NCBI RefSeq assembly: GCF_047200635.1
Contig: NZ_JBJZOI010000017.1
Location: forward strand, 1 to 64,000
Length of the DNA: 64,000 bases
Origin: Saccharopolyspora_C sp047200635
GTDB taxonomy: Bacteria; Actinomycetota; Actinomycetes; Mycobacteriales; Pseudonocardiaceae
Reading direction: 5' to 3'
Position numbers and translations under genes: made by a program. This document shows positions 62,273 through 64,000 of this stretch, piece after piece. Positions within the stretch are counted from its first letter, which is position 1; the number at the start of each line of letters is the position of its first letter. The notes under the pieces are model-generated. The model worked only from the letters and a program-made list of their open reading frames with translations, did not search any database and was not told the DNA's origin.

Positions 62273-63178
62273 TCAGGTGGACGATGCGCGTTCGCCCGAT
62301 CTCCCGGGGCCGTCCCGAAGCGCTGAGCCCTCGGCCTCCGTCCTCGGGAGCTCCGCGTCCGCCGGACCGGCGAGCAGTCGAACGCGCCGTTCCGATTCGC
62401 TTCCGGCAGGCGCGTCGCAGATGAGCAGGTGCTGGCCGGGAGCGTCCGGAACGGTGAAGCTGTGATATTCGAGGACGACCCGGCCGATTTCCGGGTGGTG
62501 GAGCGTCTTCGTCCGATGACTTTTCCCGATGACCGAGTGCGCGCGCCACATGCGCCTGAAATCAACGCTGGATTCGAGGAGTTCGTCGACGACGGCCTCC
62601 GTGCGCGACCTCGACGCGGACTTCCCCCACGCCTGCCGGAGAAATCCGACGGTGTCCGAGGCGACTCGCTCCCACTCGACGAAGAAGCTGGCGCCCGCGG
62701 GATCGCGGAATACCATCCGGGCGAAGTTGTCGGGATTCGCGAACCCGGAATGCAGCGCTCGTCCCAGCGCGTTCGCGGCCAGGATCTCCTGGGCGTCGTC
62801 GTAGACGAAAGCGGGGTTCTGGGACCAGCGGTCGATGAGCCCGCGCAGCGGCGCGGAAACGGACCGGGCGACGTGAGCGGTGGCCTGGGCCGGGTCCGCG
62901 CCGGCGAGGCGGTGCAGGTGAAGGCGTTCCTCTTCGTCGAGCCGGAGAACGCGCCCCAGCGAGCTCAGCAGCTGCGGCGACGGATGACGCTCGCGGCCCT
63001 GTTCGAGCCGGGAGTAGTAATCGACGCTGACGCCCGCCAAGGTCGCGACTTCTTCCCGCCGGAGCCCGCTGACGCGACGCCGCCCCCTGGGCAGTCCGAC
63101 GTCGGCGGGGTCGACAGCGGCCCGTCGAGCGCGGAGATACGCACCCAGTTCCGTCCTCCGCTTCGGATCTGCTGCCAC
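62273..63178 (-). CDS. XRE-family regulator with MmyB-like sensor domain
   Basis: About 301 residues. Residues 10-85 carry the helix-turn-helix (RRVSGLRREEVATLAGVSVDYYSRLEQGR). The C-terminal two thirds are the MmyB-type PAS-like domain (WSQNPAFVYDDAQEILAANALGRAL, LEYHSFTVPDAPGQHLLICDA), thought to bind a fatty-acid-like ligand. It is divergent from the NTF2-fold gene across 171 bases, the usual arrangement in which the regulator controls its neighbour. GTG 63178 was chosen as it directly precedes the family's conserved start; no strong ribosome site is seen. Confidence 0.8.
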   Translation of the reverse strand: MAADPKRRTELGAYLRARRAAVDPADVGLPRGRRRVSGLRREEVATLAGVSVDYYSRLEQGRERHPSPQLLSSLGRVLRLDEEERLHLHRLAGADPAQATAHVARSVSAPLRGLIDRWSQNPAFVYDDAQEILAANALGRALHSGFANPDNFARMVFRDPAGASFFVEWERVASDTVGFLRQAWGKSASRSRTEAVVDELLESSVDFRRMWRAHSVIGKSHRTKTLHHPEIGRVVLEYHSFTVPDAPGQHLLICDAPAGSESERRVRLLAGPADAELPRTEAEGSALRDGPGRSGERASST

Positions 63179-63349
63179 GCAGGCCGATGGTAGCGGCTCC
63201 GCGCGGCGCGTGAGGGGGTGTGCCGCACCCCCGCGCAACACGTCCTGCCACCTCGGTCCGGACGAACCTAGTTTCGTGCTGGGCACCAGCCAGGTGCCCG
63301 CGGCGGCAAGGTCCGCCGCGGACGGAGCGCAGCACCGAAGGAGACGCAC
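63179..63349. promoter_or_regulatory. Divergent promoter region, XRE regulator / NTF2-fold gene
   Basis: 171-base gap between divergent genes. It must hold both promoters and probably the regulator's operator. The plus-strand gene has an AAGGAG site at its right end. No clear palindrome was found. Confidence 0.4.
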
Positions 63350-63769
63350 TTGCCGAACTCGGCGCGAGAAGAGAAGAACCTCCAGATCGTCCGGGACGCC
63401 TTGCTGGAAGGAGCGCACGACTTCACGAAGTTCTTCGCGAAGATCTTCACGGAGGACACGAGGTGGGAGATCGCGGGGCACGGCCCGGTCGCCGGTTTCT
63501 ACCACGGCCTGAAAGATCTGCACGACCGAGCCGAGGCCGCGCTGTTCGACCGGCTCCAACGCCCGCTGGAGATCAAGACCCGGGGGCTGTGGGCCGATGG
63601 GGACGACGTCATCGCCCGGATCGACAGCACCGGGATCGCGATCGACGGTGAGCCCTACGCCAACGGCTACCTCTACATCCTCACCCTGGAGAACGGGAAG
63701 GTCGTTTCGGGCGTCGAATGGCTCGACCTCCACGCCTATTACGAGATCGTGGATCGAGTTCAGCTCTAG
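63350..63769 (+). CDS. SnoaL/NTF2-fold protein
   Basis: 139 residues of the SnoaL-like, ketosteroid-isomerase-like fold: N-terminal helices (NLQIVRDALLEGAHDFTKFF), a strand-rich half with TRWEIAGHGPVAGFYHG, and the end GVEWLDLHAYYEIVD. Such proteins are isomerases, hydrolases or binding proteins; the substrate is unknown. TTG start with AAGGAG upstream. Probably controlled by the divergent XRE regulator. Confidence 0.78.
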   Translation: MPNSAREEKNLQIVRDALLEGAHDFTKFFAKIFTEDTRWEIAGHGPVAGFYHGLKDLHDRAEAALFDRLQRPLEIKTRGLWADGDDVIARIDSTGIAIDGEPYANGYLYILTLENGKVVSGVEWLDLHAYYEIVDRVQL

Positions 63770-63788
63770 AGGGACGAACCGGCGGGCG

Positions 63789-63807
63789 CGCCCACCGCTC
63801 GTGGGCG
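63789..63807 (+). terminator. Hairpin after the NTF2-fold gene
   Basis: CGCCCAC, 5-base loop, GTGGGCG, 20 bases after the stop. A plausible terminator. The remaining bases to 64000 contain no gene I can support. Confidence 0.5.
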
Positions 63808-64000
63808 ACCGGGCGCGCCGTCCTTCGTGCTTTCCGCCGTGGACGGTGCCGGTGCCGGAGCTGGCACCCCCGTCCGCGGCACGCTCGCCACCGCGGCCAC
63901 CGAGCCCGATCGGCCAGCTGACCACGTCGCACCCGAGCTCATCCCTCAGCGAGCGCCCTGGGCGGTCCCACCCCGTGCGGTCCGGCCGCGGGAGGTCTTG

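Noticed and set aside
63770..64000. Minus-strand frame open to the window edge
   Set aside because: It continues antisense through the NTF2-fold gene and shows no domain; a gene entering from the right cannot be excluded but is not supported.

Overview
The window is very GC-rich with almost saturated G/C third codon positions, so it comes from an actinomycete. An Emb-type arabinosyltransferase implies an arabinogalactan cell wall and therefore a Pseudonocardiales/Mycobacteriales-type host; a Saccharopolyspora-like genus is my inference only.

Layout. 1-16.5 kb is mostly core or conserved actinobacterial material: ilvD, an EamA exporter, a small MerR regulator behind a leader ORF and hairpin, an arabinosyltransferase with a coupled 79-codon ORF, a surface-glycan style set (cytochrome b/molybdopterin fusion, GT2, DUF2064 transferase, methyltransferase, epimerase), and a VTC / DUF4956 / CotH cassette ending in a 14-bp-stem terminator.

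16.7-31.7 kb is an unfamiliar peptide pathway. A divergent KAS III gene and an AT-rich regulatory gap precede a nine-gene plus-strand operon, nearly all start/stop overlapped: isochorismatase-like hydrolase, alpha/beta hydrolase with a Cys nucleophile, free carrier protein, divergent SHMT, A-T protein carrying only half a C domain, free-standing copy of an A-embedded methyltransferase, second Cys-elbow hydrolase, C-A-MT-T-TE synthetase, and a P450 lacking ExxR. I cannot match this gene set to a described pathway. The Cys hydrolases suggest CmaE/SyrC-like shuttling of an aminoacyl group between carriers. This is the best candidate for a new system.

31.8-33.3 kb is a boundary: a decayed housekeeping ABC-F ATPase gene that keeps its leader peptide and attenuator-like hairpin, a small zinc-ribbon protein, and a bidirectional terminator.

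33.3-60.4 kb (minus strand) is a complete althiomycin-type NRPS/PKS cluster. Synthetase 1 reads Gly then Cy-Cys with an embedded thiazoline oxidase. Synthetase 2 reads Ser(E), Cy-Cys(E), Gly, then a KS-AT(malonyl)-T-TE module with no reduction. That order, plus a diiron N-oxygenase (oxime), an O-methyltransferase (enol ether), an MFS exporter and an S33-type hydrolase, matches the thiazole aldoxime - serine - thiazoline - methoxypyrrolinone skeleton of althiomycin.

60.9-64 kb holds a flippase-like membrane protein and a divergent XRE regulator / NTF2-fold pair. All functions are read from sequence motifs and memory of families; no database search was run.
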